Counted from the stretch's first letter, positions 16,942 through 26,227 are shown. The stretch: 40,573 nt of DNA from Methanosarcinaceae archaeon (GCA_030655675.1 JAUSPM010000216.1:1-40573), one strand, 5' to 3'. Translations and numbers: made by a program. The notes: generated by a model not told the origin, from the sequence alone.

Positions 16942-18195
16942 TTGACTGAAATATCAAGCATGGTTATAACGCATGCAAAAGCCAGTGTCGGGGAGATGGA
17001 AGGAGCATGGCACGGCGATCTTGAAGGTATGCTTAAACACCTTTATTCACAGGAACTTATTCATGAATGTGCAGTGTTAAAAACATGCAACCGCGTTGAA
17101 ATATATATTGTTTCATCGAAAGGAAGTCAGGTACTGTTCCATTTTGCAAAAAAAATGGGTGTATCTTCCAGAATTGTTGAGTTCTATGACCACGATGAGA
17201 CACTGGCACATCTTTTAAGGCTGGCATCCGGTCTTGAATCCATGATCGTTGGTGAAGACCAGATACTAGGACAGATCAAAGAACTATATGCTGTCGCAAA
17301 GAATGCAGGTACAACCGGCAATACGCTTGATACCGCGTTTGGCAAAGCGATACAGGTCGGCAAAAGGGTGCGGACGGAAACAGGCATTAACAAGGGTTCA
17401 GTTTCAATCGGTTCTGCAGCAGTCGATCTTGCTGACGAGATACTTGATGGTTTGACAGGCAAGACAATTCTTGTAATTGGTGCCGGTGAAATGGGCACAC
17501 TTGTCGCACGTGCACTTGCTCATAAGAACATTGATGCGATATACATAGCAAACCGGACATTCGATAGGGCAGAGATGCTTGCTGACGAATTATGCGGACT
17601 GGCTGTACCTTACAGTGAAGTCGAGGAATACATAAAAACTGCGGATGTAGTTATTAGTGCTACATCGGCACCGCATTATGTGCTTACAAAAGAGATCATG
17701 TCAAGGGCAATGGAGAACAGGGATCGTGAGATCCTTTTGATCGATATTGCAAACCCGCGTGATATAGAGGATACAGTCACAGAGGTTCCAAATGTTACAC
17801 TTCATAATATTGACGGACTGCGTATCATCAATGAGAAAAACATGCAGATGAGGCGTGAAGAAGCGAAAAAAGCAGAGGTCCTGATTGATGAGGAATTGAT
17901 ACTGCTCAATGCCCAGTTCAAACGCCAGAAAGCAGACGGATTGATCTCTGAGTTATATGCAAGGCTCTATGATGTGCGCGAGCAAGAGAAAGAGCATGCT
18001 ATCAATCGATTGAAAGCGTATCATTCGATTGGTGATTTTGAAATAAAGGTACTTGATGACCTGACACATTCCCTTGTCAATAAGATTTTGGCAGAGCCGA
18101 CAAAAGCGCTCAGGAATGCGGCAGAGCACGATAATGAAGAAATGTTAGATACAGTGGCCAAATTGTTCAAACTAAACGGTGCACAAAAGGAGTGA
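16942..18195 (+). CDS. hemA: Glutamyl-tRNA reductase
   Basis: 417 residues. Reduces glutamyl-tRNA to glutamate-1-semialdehyde, the first committed step of tetrapyrrole synthesis. The nucleophilic Cys49 is in LKTCNRVEIY; GEDQILGQIKELY and the NADPH loop VIGAGEMGTLVARAL are present. The start is a TTG at 16942 with GGAG 7 bases upstream; the first ATG (codon 7) would leave a truncated N-terminus. hemB begins 4 bases after the stop. Confidence 0.96.
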   Translation: MTEISSMVITHAKASVGEMEGAWHGDLEGMLKHLYSQELIHECAVLKTCNRVEIYIVSSKGSQVLFHFAKKMGVSSRIVEFYDHDETLAHLLRLASGLESMIVGEDQILGQIKELYAVAKNAGTTGNTLDTAFGKAIQVGKRVRTETGINKGSVSIGSAAVDLADEILDGLTGKTILVIGAGEMGTLVARALAHKNIDAIYIANRTFDRAEMLADELCGLAVPYSEVEEYIKTADVVISATSAPHYVLTKEIMSRAMENRDREILLIDIANPRDIEDTVTEVPNVTLHNIDGLRIINEKNMQMRREEAKKAEVLIDEELILLNAQFKRQKADGLISELYARLYDVREQEKEHAINRLKAYHSIGDFEIKVLDDLTHSLVNKILAEPTKALRNAAEHDNEEMLDTVAKLFKLNGAQKE

Positions 18196-18199
18196 TATT

Positions 18200-19174
18200 A
18201 TGTTTCCACAGGTTCGAATGCGAAGATTAAGAAGCGGCAAGATACGTGATCTGGTGCGCGAGACCGCACTTACCACAGATGATCTTATCTATCCGATGTT
18301 CGTTGATGAGACTATTGATTCTGCGGTTGAGGTTTCGTCCATGCCAGGCGTGTACAAACTACCCCCTGGCAGTGTGGCAGATGATGCAAAGGAAGCAGCA
18401 GACCTCGGGATTCCCGCAGTTATTCTTTTCGGTATTCCGAAAAACAAGGATGAGACAGGAACAACCGCCTATGGTGACAATGATGTTGTCCAGCAGGCTG
18501 TCCGCGAGATCAAAGGCGAACTTGGAAAGGACATGGTTGTGATCACTGACGTGTGCCTATGCGAATATACAAGCCACGGTCACTGCGGCATGGTTAATTA
18601 CGATACTGAGGAGATTCTGAATGACCCGACCCTTCCACTACTTGGCAAGACTGCTGTGAGTCATGCAAAGGCAGGTGCGGACATTGTTGCACCTTCGGGA
18701 ATGATGGACGGAATGATCGGTGCGATACGGTCTGCTCTTGATGACAATAATTTTAGCAATATCCCCATAATGTCGTATGCAGCGAAATATACCTCTGCAT
18801 TCTACGGACCATTCAGGGATGCGGCAGAATCCGGTTATTCGTTCGGGAACCGTTCGAGTTACCAGATGGACCCTGCAAACTCTAATGAAGCAATGCGTGA
18901 GGTTGAACTTGATATTGCGGAAGGTGCAGACATTATAATGGTAAAGCCTGCGCTTCCGTATCTTGACATAATCTACCGTGTCAAGACTGAGTTCGAGATG
19001 CCAACAGCTGCATACAATGTGAGTGGTGAATATTCGATGTTAAAAGCCGCAGCACAGAATGGCTGGCTGGATGAGAAAGCGGTTATGTACGAGTCACTTC
19101 TTTCGATAAAACGCGCGGGTGCGGATATGATATTAACATATTTTGCAAAGGACATGGCGCGGATGCTGGAGTGA
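18200..19174 (+). CDS. hemB: Porphobilinogen synthase (delta-aminolevulinate dehydratase)
   Basis: 324 residues from ATG 18200, with AAGGAGTGAT upstream. Condenses two aminolevulinates to porphobilinogen. The metal-binding cysteine set is VCLCEYTSHGHCG, so this is a zinc-type enzyme; the two active-site lysines are in SYAAKYTSAFYGPFRDAAES and MVKPALPYLDII. The gene that normally would follow closely, hemL, is almost 1 kb away because of an inserted pair of unrelated genes. Confidence 0.96.
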   Translation: MFPQVRMRRLRSGKIRDLVRETALTTDDLIYPMFVDETIDSAVEVSSMPGVYKLPPGSVADDAKEAADLGIPAVILFGIPKNKDETGTTAYGDNDVVQQAVREIKGELGKDMVVITDVCLCEYTSHGHCGMVNYDTEEILNDPTLPLLGKTAVSHAKAGADIVAPSGMMDGMIGAIRSALDDNNFSNIPIMSYAAKYTSAFYGPFRDAAESGYSFGNRSSYQMDPANSNEAMREVELDIAEGADIIMVKPALPYLDIIYRVKTEFEMPTAAYNVSGEYSMLKAAAQNGWLDEKAVMYESLLSIKRAGADMILTYFAKDMARMLE

Positions 19175-19306
19175 TGCACAATTCATCTATAATGTATTAT
19201 TAACTGTTGTGTCACCACTCATTATTAATAAAAATGGTGAGATGTATAATCTACAAGCAACACATTTATTACCAAAATATTCAACAATAAACATAGGTGT
19301 TTGATA

Positions 19307-19453
19307 ATGGTGAAAAAAGACATTGTTCAAGTTAAAAATCCGAAATCTGGACATTATGTGAAAATCGATAGATCTATCGGTAAAATTCTTGATCACAAGA
19401 AATCAGAAGGGCCATACAAAAATGTGCCAATTGCAAGAAAGAGGAATCGATGA
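19307..19453 (+). CDS. 48-residue basic protein, partner of the TIR-like gene
   Basis: ATG 19307 to TGA 19453, 48 residues, very basic: starts MVKKDIVQVKNPKSGHYVKI and ends with PIARKRNR. The stop overlaps the start of the next gene as ATGA, so translation is probably coupled. The GHYVKID..IGKIL pattern looks like a small beta-hairpin protein. I do not know a function. Base composition is AT-rich compared with hemB and hemL, like its partner. Confidence 0.7.
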   Translation: MVKKDIVQVKNPKSGHYVKIDRSIGKILDHKKSEGPYKNVPIARKRNR

Positions 19454-20088
19454 TATTCTACAGGCCTGATGGAGATGTTCACACTACCCAAATAAAATAT
19501 CGTCCACGAACCTGTTTTATTATGACTAAACTCGGTCAACCTATTTCACATGAAATCGAAAATATAAAAATTGAACTACGTAAAGTGTTCGAAAAACGAC
19601 AAATTGAAGAAATTGATGCTGAAAGTATTGTTACAGGACGAGATTTTTTAATGAAGATTTGGAACCTGATTATAACGGTTCCATTGGGAATTGCAATTAT
19701 AGATAACAATATGTCTGGGCAAACCCTTTCTAATATTTTTTATGAAATTGGATTTATGCAAGCTTGTGGCAAAGAAACATTGGTTATAAAAACAAAGGAT
19801 GCAAAAATACCATCCGATTTTATTCGAACCGAATATGTTGAATACGGAAATCGTTTTGAGAACAAACTTGATAAATTCTTCAATACTTTCTTTACACTAC
19901 CGGAATATTATGATGAAATGGCAGAAGTGCTTGAAAACAACCCCCTTTTAGCAATTGATTATTTGCGAAGAGCATATTTAATAAGTGGGGATACTAAATA
20001 TAATACGAAAGCCAACATTATTTATAATGATTTACCAACTGATGGAAGAGCAAAAAATTGTGTGGAGGCTTTGTTAGTTAATTTTTGA
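19450..20088 (+). CDS. TIR / nucleoside deoxyribosyltransferase-like protein
   Basis: 212 residues. The first 130 residues alternate strands and helices in the TIR/NDT plan: CFIMTKLGQPISHEIE, then GIAIIDNNMSG (Asp85), then FYEIGFMQACGKETLVI with Glu99 where these enzymes have the catalytic acid. The last 70 residues are helical and TPR-like (NNPLLAIDYLRRAYLISG). Proteins of this fold often cleave NAD or nucleotides in immunity, but they can also be nucleoside enzymes; the assignment is by pattern. It has AT-rich codon use, interrupts the heme cluster and is coupled to a 48-aa gene. A T-run follows the stop. Confidence 0.7.
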   Translation: MIFYRPDGDVHTTQIKYRPRTCFIMTKLGQPISHEIENIKIELRKVFEKRQIEEIDAESIVTGRDFLMKIWNLIITVPLGIAIIDNNMSGQTLSNIFYEIGFMQACGKETLVIKTKDAKIPSDFIRTEYVEYGNRFENKLDKFFNTFFTLPEYYDEMAEVLENNPLLAIDYLRRAYLISGDTKYNTKANIIYNDLPTDGRAKNCVEALLVNF

Positions 20089-20141
20089 GCCTTTTTTAAT
20101 TCGAATCATAATCTAAAAATATTATATTTAATGGTGTTCAC

Positions 20142-21407
20142 ATGACTTTAGAAAAATCAAAACAATTATACGAAAAAGCCAAGACCCTTCTCCCTGGTGG
20201 AGTTAGCAGTCCTGTTCGGGCGATCAAGCCATATCCATTTTACACGGCATCTGCAAACGGTTCAAAGATCACGGACGTTGATGGGAATGAATACATTGAT
20301 TACTGTATGGCTTATGGTCCGAAAATACTCGGGCACGGTCATCCACGCATCAAGCAGGCAATTATAGAGCAATTGGACAAGGGATGGCTGTATGGCACGC
20401 CTACAGACCTTGAGGTGACGCTTGCCGAGAAAATCGCATCACTCTATCCGAGCATTGATATGCTTCGATTTGTTACCACAGGTACGGAAGCGACCATGAG
20501 CGCACTCAGGGCAGCGCGCGGGTTTACTGGTAAGAACAAGTTCATCAAGATGGAAGGCGGATTCCATGGCGCGCACGATGCTGTACTTGTCAAAGCAGGC
20601 TCAGGTGCAACCACACACGGTAAACCGGATTCACTCGGGGTTCCGGAGGATTTTACAAAAAATACACTTCAGGTTCCGTACAATGATATCGAGGCACTGA
20701 CAGATACTATCGAATCCAACAAGGATGACATGGCAGCAGTGATATTGGAACCTGTTATGGGAAATATCGGTCCGATCCTGCCCGGTGAGAATTATCTCAA
20801 AGATGTCCGCAAGGTCACGGAAGAGAACGATGTTGTACTGATATTCGATGAGGTAATTACAGGATTCAGGCTCGCCATGGGTGGCGCGCAGGAATATTTT
20901 GGTGTTACGCCTGACATGACTACGCTCGGGAAGATCGTTGGCGGTGGAATGCCTATCGGTGTGTTTGGCGGAAAGCGCGAGATAATTGAGATGATTTCAC
21001 CATCCGGTGGTGTTTATCAGGCAGGCACGTTCAGTGGCAGTCCCACTTCTGTAGCAGCAGGTATTGCAATGCTGGATGTTCTTGAGAAAGAGAATGTTCA
21101 CAAAACATTGAATGCCACAGGTGATATGGTGCGTGCACGGTTGTCTGATATTGTTTCTGATCTGGGGCTTGATTATAATGTATCCGGGATTTCGTCGATG
21201 TTCAAGATCTTCTTTGGGGCTACTCCTTCGAACTATCAGGAAGCACTCAAATGCGATAAGGAAGGTTATTTCGAGTTCTTCCACAGGATGTTGAAGGGCG
21301 GTGTTTTCCTGCCGCCATCGCAGTTCGAGACGAATTTCATTTCAACTGCTCATAGTGAATCGGATCTTGAAAAGACATTTGAAGCCTACGAGGCTAACCT
21401 GAAATAG
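20142..21407 (+). CDS. hemL: Glutamate-1-semialdehyde 2,1-aminomutase
   Basis: 421 residues. Converts glutamate-1-semialdehyde to 5-aminolevulinate with pyridoxal phosphate. The PLP lysine is in TTLGKIVGGGMPIG; LPGGVSSPVRAIKP at the N-terminus and FVTTGTEATMSALRAARG are typical. GGTG lies 5 bases before the ATG. It returns to the composition of the heme cluster after the inserted pair, and hemC starts 10 bases after its stop. Confidence 0.96.
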   Translation: MTLEKSKQLYEKAKTLLPGGVSSPVRAIKPYPFYTASANGSKITDVDGNEYIDYCMAYGPKILGHGHPRIKQAIIEQLDKGWLYGTPTDLEVTLAEKIASLYPSIDMLRFVTTGTEATMSALRAARGFTGKNKFIKMEGGFHGAHDAVLVKAGSGATTHGKPDSLGVPEDFTKNTLQVPYNDIEALTDTIESNKDDMAAVILEPVMGNIGPILPGENYLKDVRKVTEENDVVLIFDEVITGFRLAMGGAQEYFGVTPDMTTLGKIVGGGMPIGVFGGKREIIEMISPSGGVYQAGTFSGSPTSVAAGIAMLDVLEKENVHKTLNATGDMVRARLSDIVSDLGLDYNVSGISSMFKIFFGATPSNYQEALKCDKEGYFEFFHRMLKGGVFLPPSQFETNFISTAHSESDLEKTFEAYEANLK

Positions 21408-21417
21408 GTGTTTAAAA

Positions 21418-22359
21418 ATGATAATAGGAACCCGTGGCAGTGGTCTTGCTCTTGCACAGGCGAACCTTGTGGCACGTCTGCTCAAGGAGAATGGTGTTGA
21501 GACTACGCAGTTAATTATAAAGACTAGCGGTGACACGTTCACAGACCGCCCGCTGCACGAAGTTGCAGGTGTGGGCGTTTTTGTGAGGGAACTTGATGAC
21601 CGTATGCTTGCAGGTGAGATCGATATCGCAGTACATTCGATGAAAGACCTGCCAACAGTGCGCCCTGAGGAGTTAGCAATTGCAGCGGTCATGAAACGTG
21701 ACTCACCATTGGATGTGCTTTTGACAATCGACGGCTCGACACTTGATGAGTTGCCGGATGGTGCAGTCATTGGTACGACATCAATGCGCAGACGGGCACA
21801 GTTACTCAGGTATCGACCAGATCTTCAAATTCAGGATCTGAGAGGAAATATCGATACACGGATCAAAAAACTTAAGGATGGCCTGTATGACGGAATACTG
21901 CTCGCAGAAGCCGGACTCCAGCGCATGGGCTGGGAGATGGATGTGGAGCGGTTGAGTCCTGATGGATTCTGCCCTTCTGCAAACCAGGGTACGATAGTCA
22001 TTGTTACAAGAGCAGGCAGTGAAGCCGAAAAAGCAGTTGCTTTTCTTGACCATCCGCAGTCACGTATGGAGACTGAGATCGAGCGCCTTGTGATCACAGA
22101 AGTTGAAGGTGGATGTATTGTTCCTATTGGTGCGTTTGCTGAAGAGGTCGAAAAAGGCGTTATTCATGTGCGTGCAGAAGTGCTTGCACTGGATGGAACG
22201 TATGAGGTTCGTGTCGATGAACTGATCCTTACTGAAGATTACAAGGCTGAAGGTCAAAGACTTGGTCATGAACTTGTGAAACTCGGTGGCAAAGAACTGG
22301 TACAGGATGCAATCTGCCAGTTATCAAGTTTAGATTCAGAACAGAGTCAATTCAACTAA
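21418..22359 (+). CDS. hemC: Porphobilinogen deaminase (hydroxymethylbilane synthase)
   Basis: 313 residues. Joins four porphobilinogens. The cysteine that carries the dipyrromethane cofactor is in EGGCIVPIGAFAE; IGTRGSGLALAQA at the start and LQDLRGNIDTRIKKL are conserved. It is the last gene of the cluster. Uroporphyrinogen III synthase (hemD), which usually follows, is absent here. Confidence 0.96.
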   Translation: MIIGTRGSGLALAQANLVARLLKENGVETTQLIIKTSGDTFTDRPLHEVAGVGVFVRELDDRMLAGEIDIAVHSMKDLPTVRPEELAIAAVMKRDSPLDVLLTIDGSTLDELPDGAVIGTTSMRRRAQLLRYRPDLQIQDLRGNIDTRIKKLKDGLYDGILLAEAGLQRMGWEMDVERLSPDGFCPSANQGTIVIVTRAGSEAEKAVAFLDHPQSRMETEIERLVITEVEGGCIVPIGAFAEEVEKGVIHVRAEVLALDGTYEVRVDELILTEDYKAEGQRLGHELVKLGGKELVQDAICQLSSLDSEQSQFN

Positions 22360-22405
22360 AAGAGGATATTGCCCTCATTGTGTAAATAAATATTAGACGG
22401 GATGA

Positions 22406-22462
22406 ACAGGATTTACAGGATGTTGTTTGCCATTTTTATCCTGTGCATCCTGTAAATCCTGT
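22406..22462. repeat. Perfect 17-bp inverted repeat, 23-bp loop
   Basis: ACAGGATTTACAGGATG at 22406-22422 is exactly complementary to CATCCTGTAAATCCTGT at 22446-22462. It lies after hemC and before pyrD. It could form a strong hairpin acting as terminator or mRNA-stabilising element, or be one copy of a dispersed palindromic element. No T-run follows directly. Confidence 0.7.
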
Positions 22463-22576
22463 CCATTGATTCAAACAATGCGATCCCATGTTTGATGATA
22501 TGGCCTGAATGGTGAAGTTACTCACACAATGTTCGAGATAATCGATTTAAAATATACTAAAAAGATGTGAACGGAT

Positions 22577-23479
22577 ATGGTTACACTCACAGGACTGAAA
22601 CTTAAGAATCCTACAATATTAGCCGCAGGCATTATGGGTACGACAGGTGCATCCCTTGTGCGAATGGCAAAGGAAGGTGCGGGTGCTGTTGTTACAAAAT
22701 CGATCGGACCAGAACCTAAAGAGGGACACCATAATCCAAGTATGGTTCAACTCGAATGCGGTTTTTTGAATGCTATGGGGTTGCCGAATCCTTCTTATGA
22801 GGCTTTTTTGCAGGAACTTGAATTTGCGAAAAATGGATGTTCTGTTCCTGTGATAGCGAGCATTTTCGGAGGGAATGCCGATGACTTTCTCAAGGTTGCG
22901 GATGGATTGAGCCCTGCAAAACCTGATGCTTTTGAACTTAACGTTAGTTGCCCGCATGCCGAAGGGTATGGTGCGATGATCGGCAGCGACCCTTATGTGG
23001 TCGAGGAGATCACGCGCGCTGTCTGCGACAGCGTCGACGTTCCTGTGTGGGTGAAACTTACCCCGAATGTTACGGATATTGTGAGCATTGGTGAGGCAGC
23101 CGAGCGAGGCGGTGCTGATGCTGTGGTTGCCATAAACACTGTTCGCGCCATGGCTATTGATATTGCCACAGGTTATCCGATACTTGGTAACAGGTTCGGT
23201 GGCCTGTCCGGTGAGGCTATTAAGCCAATCGCTGTTAAGTGCGTCTATGACCTCTATGCCGCTCTCGATATTCCGATCATCGGCGTAGGGGGCATATCCA
23301 AATGGCAGGATGCAATTGAGATGATGATGGCAGGCGCAAGTGCGGTGCAGATCGGTTCTGCGGTGTTTGATGGAACCGGGGTGTTTGGCTCGATCGCTGA
23401 CGGGATCGACAATTACCTTGATAAGAACGGTCATGCCGGCATTAAAGATATTATCGGGCTTGCCCATGAGGTGATCTGA
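22577..23479 (+). CDS. pyrD: Dihydroorotate dehydrogenase, class 1B catalytic subunit
   Basis: 300 residues. Oxidises dihydroorotate to orotate in pyrimidine synthesis using FMN. The active-site cysteine is in ELNVSCPHAEGYGAM; WVKLTPNVTDI and the phosphate-binding IIGVGGISKWQDAIEMMMAGASAVQIG are present. pyrK follows after one base, which makes it the NAD-linked 1B form. Confidence 0.96.
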   Translation: MVTLTGLKLKNPTILAAGIMGTTGASLVRMAKEGAGAVVTKSIGPEPKEGHHNPSMVQLECGFLNAMGLPNPSYEAFLQELEFAKNGCSVPVIASIFGGNADDFLKVADGLSPAKPDAFELNVSCPHAEGYGAMIGSDPYVVEEITRAVCDSVDVPVWVKLTPNVTDIVSIGEAAERGGADAVVAINTVRAMAIDIATGYPILGNRFGGLSGEAIKPIAVKCVYDLYAALDIPIIGVGGISKWQDAIEMMMAGASAVQIGSAVFDGTGVFGSIADGIDNYLDKNGHAGIKDIIGLAHEVI

Positions 23480-23480
23480 A

Positions 23481-24266
23481 ATGCGACATATCAATGTCAC
23501 TATTACAAATACGGTTGATGAATCCCCATCAACAAGGACGTTCTTTTTTGACAAGTCATTTGAAAGTGCAATCCCCGGTCAGTTCGTGATGGTCTGGATA
23601 CGTGGCGTGGATGAGATCCCGATGACGCTTTCCTACACCAATGCAATTACCGTGCAGAAGGTCGGTGATGCGACATCCGCATTGTTCAAACTGGATGTTG
23701 GAGATTCACTCGGCATTCGCGGACCTTTCGGCAATGGTTTCACATTGCCACAAAAGGATGAGAAGATCCTGCTCATTGCCGGCGGTGTTGGTGCAGCACC
23801 CCTTGCGCCCCTGGCAGAGCATGTTGCGAACTCAGGCACATGGTCGAATGTCACCACGATCTTAGGCGCGCGCAATGTCAATGAGTTGATATTTGCAAAC
23901 AGGTTCTTTATGACAGGCGAGATCCATGTCACAACCGACGATGGAACACAAGGTCGGCGCGGATTTGTCACAGACGTTTTAAGTGAGATCGATATTTCGG
24001 AGTACGACAAAATATACACCTGCGGCCCCGAGATCATGATGGCGCGCGTGTTTGAGATACTCCACAAGGCAGGCGCACACAGCAAGGCGGAATTCAGCCT
24101 GCACAGGTACTTTAAGTGTGCTATCGGTGTGTGCGGAGCGTGCTGTATGGACCCGCATGGCTTGAGGGTTTGCAAGGACGGACCTGTTTTTAATGGGGAG
24201 TTGCTTGTTGACACGGAGTTTGGGAAGTATAAGAGAGGGGCGAGTGGGATTAGGGGTAGGGTTTAG
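23481..24266 (+). CDS. pyrK: Dihydroorotate dehydrogenase electron transfer subunit
   Basis: 261 residues. Carries FAD and a [2Fe-2S] cluster and passes electrons from PyrD to NAD. The ferredoxin-reductase-like part has GDSLGIRGPFGNGF and IYTCGPEIMMARV; the cluster cysteines are CAIGVCGACC and VCKDGPVF near the C-terminus. The pair pyrDK ends here; sequence to the right becomes markedly AT-rich. Confidence 0.95.
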   Translation: MRHINVTITNTVDESPSTRTFFFDKSFESAIPGQFVMVWIRGVDEIPMTLSYTNAITVQKVGDATSALFKLDVGDSLGIRGPFGNGFTLPQKDEKILLIAGGVGAAPLAPLAEHVANSGTWSNVTTILGARNVNELIFANRFFMTGEIHVTTDDGTQGRRGFVTDVLSEIDISEYDKIYTCGPEIMMARVFEILHKAGAHSKAEFSLHRYFKCAIGVCGACCMDPHGLRVCKDGPVFNGELLVDTEFGKYKRGASGIRGRV

Positions 24267-24358
24267 CATAAGTATGTAAAGTTAAAAGTGCATATACATG
24301 TTTACGATTTTATTTAATATGGAAATCTTTTTAAGATTATAATATAGAGATATGAACC

Positions 24359-25570
24359 ATGAAAATAATCAACGATATTTCAATTAAGAACTTTAAAGGA
24401 ATTGAAGAGATGGATTTTCCTTGTGGTTCCATAAATATTATAGTAGGTCCAAATAATACAGGAAAATCATCAATATTACAGTCAATTTGGTTGGCAATAA
24501 CTTCATTGAAAAATTATACAGATGTTATGGATAATGAAATTTCAGAAATTGTTGTAGATGAATTTAATTTCAAATATTTAGTTAATCAAGGAAAAGAAAA
24601 GTCGAGTATACAATTAAACTTATTTAATGAGGATAAAATTAATTTAGACATAATATATTCAAATAAAAATAAATATTATCCTGAATTATCAAATTATTTT
24701 TCACTTTTCATTTCGGATTTGAGTTATTTGAATTCTGAAATTCCATTTAGTCAAGGTTTAAATTACCGTGTTTTGAGAGAATTACAAAAAACGAATCGAT
24801 CATTGAAAAGTGATGAATCAAAAGAAAAATTCGATTTAGTTTTGAATAAAATCTCAAATCAAATGGATTCTGAAATCAAACAGTTTAAAAAAGATTTGCT
24901 TGATTCTGAAAAGTTGTTTATACAGTCTACATTGAACAATAATCTAATATCTATATATACAATAGCAGATGATTTTAATGATATTATATATCATTCTGAA
25001 GAAGAAAAACGAATTGTTGACATTCCTTTGATAATTAGTTCGCCCCATTCTGGTGACAACACACCTCTACTTTATGAAAAACTTTTTAATGCAAAAAAAA
25101 TATCACATGTACTTGAAAATTTAAAAAATAAAATTTCATATTTAGAAAATATTGGAGTAATCGATGATGAAATAAAAGTTTCACTTAAAGATATTGACCA
25201 AACATTACCCTTATCATCAATGGGTGATGGTTTCAAAGGTCTCTTAAAACTTTCTTTTATGGCTCCCTTGATCAAACATGGAATTGTTCTATTTGAAGAA
25301 CCTGAAATTTCAATGCATCCTGGATATTTTGAAATATTAGCGAAAGAAATTGTATCGAGTTCACATGATTCACAATTTTTTATAACAACTCACAGTTTAG
25401 AGTTTTTGGAGTATTTATTAGAAAAATCAGAAAAATTAGGCGTTATTGATTCAGTAAAAATATTGAGATTAACTCGACGAGCGGGTAATTTTATTGACAG
25501 AGAAGTATACTCTGGAATTGATGCCAAGAAAGACATCGAAGATATAAAAATTGATTTGAGGGGATATTAA
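24359..25570 (+). CDS. OLD-like AAA/ABC-type ATPase, paired with a TOPRIM gene
   Basis: 403 residues. The N-terminus is a SMC/RecF-type ATPase half: ISIKNFKGIEEMDFPCGSI, then Walker A VGPNNTGKSS (about 30-39). A middle helical insert of about 200 residues follows. The C-terminal half has a signature-like PLSSMGDGFKGLL, Walker B IVLFEEPEISMHP and the H-loop TTHSLEFL. This matches ATP-binding subunits of OLD, PARIS or retron-type systems. Its own TOPRIM domain is missing; the next gene supplies one directly at the stop codon. Very AT-rich compared with pyrDK, suggesting transfer. A defence role is likely but unproven. Confidence 0.85.
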   Translation: MKIINDISIKNFKGIEEMDFPCGSINIIVGPNNTGKSSILQSIWLAITSLKNYTDVMDNEISEIVVDEFNFKYLVNQGKEKSSIQLNLFNEDKINLDIIYSNKNKYYPELSNYFSLFISDLSYLNSEIPFSQGLNYRVLRELQKTNRSLKSDESKEKFDLVLNKISNQMDSEIKQFKKDLLDSEKLFIQSTLNNNLISIYTIADDFNDIIYHSEEEKRIVDIPLIISSPHSGDNTPLLYEKLFNAKKISHVLENLKNKISYLENIGVIDDEIKVSLKDIDQTLPLSSMGDGFKGLLKLSFMAPLIKHGIVLFEEPEISMHPGYFEILAKEIVSSSHDSQFFITTHSLEFLEYLLEKSEKLGVIDSVKILRLTRRAGNFIDREVYSGIDAKKDIEDIKIDLRGY

Positions 25571-26227
25571 TTGAATATTATTATTTGTGAAGGTAAATAT
25601 GATGCAATATTCTTCGATGAACTTTCAAAAGAGAACACTCAGAAATACATAATGTATGACGTGGATTTTAAAAAACTTCAGAAATGTATGGGAAGAAGTT
25701 TAGATTATTTTAAAGTTGCATATCCATTGATTATTTATGGAGATGGTGGAAAGCCAAAAATATATAAGGCATTAGAAAAGGCTGTGGGGTTAACATTAGG
25801 AAAATCAAAGGATAATATCTATATTAGCCTAATTCTTGATGATGATGGTAATGAGTACGATGATTTAGAAGTGAAAGTAAAAGACATATTAGATTCTCTT
25901 TCTAAAAATAAAGACCGGTTTTCTCGTCCCCCAACGTTTGAGCAAAACAATCGAGGATTTATTTTAAAGTATCCCAAAAGTGAAGGGTCAACTATAGTGT
26001 CTCTTTTTACAGTTCCACTGAATCTAGAAATTCAAGTTGCTAAGAAATGTATTGAAAACAAGCCACATCCACATATAAATGTAGATGCAAACCCCCATTT
26101 AGCCATTGATTTTTTAGCAGACAACCATTATGATGGCAATAAAGAATTATTATTTAGAGAGACGTCTTTATTACTAAAAAATGAAATATGGGCAAATGCT
26201 ATTTTAAATCAAATGAATTCAGGCTAA
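25571..26227 (+). CDS. TOPRIM-like nuclease-type partner of the ATPase
   Basis: 218 residues from a TTG at 25571 that abuts the ATPase stop (TAATTG); the next in-frame ATG would remove the first motif, so TTG is preferred. The TOPRIM pattern is visible: IIICEGKYDAIFF (Glu and Asp of motif 1) and LILDDDGNEYDD (DxD motif 2). The rest, including FILKYPKSEGSTI and a C-terminal helical end, is not recognised. Separate ATPase plus TOPRIM genes resemble the AriA/AriB arrangement of PARIS or a split OLD protein; similarity cannot be measured here. Confidence 0.8.
   Translation: MNIIICEGKYDAIFFDELSKENTQKYIMYDVDFKKLQKCMGRSLDYFKVAYPLIIYGDGGKPKIYKALEKAVGLTLGKSKDNIYISLILDDDGNEYDDLEVKVKDILDSLSKNKDRFSRPPTFEQNNRGFILKYPKSEGSTIVSLFTVPLNLEIQVAKKCIENKPHPHINVDANPHLAIDFLADNHYDGNKELLFRETSLLLKNEIWANAILNQMNSG

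Noticed and set aside
22619..23554. Minus-strand 311-codon frame over pyrD
   Set aside because: Antisense of pyrD; His/Ile/Arg-rich product with no motifs.
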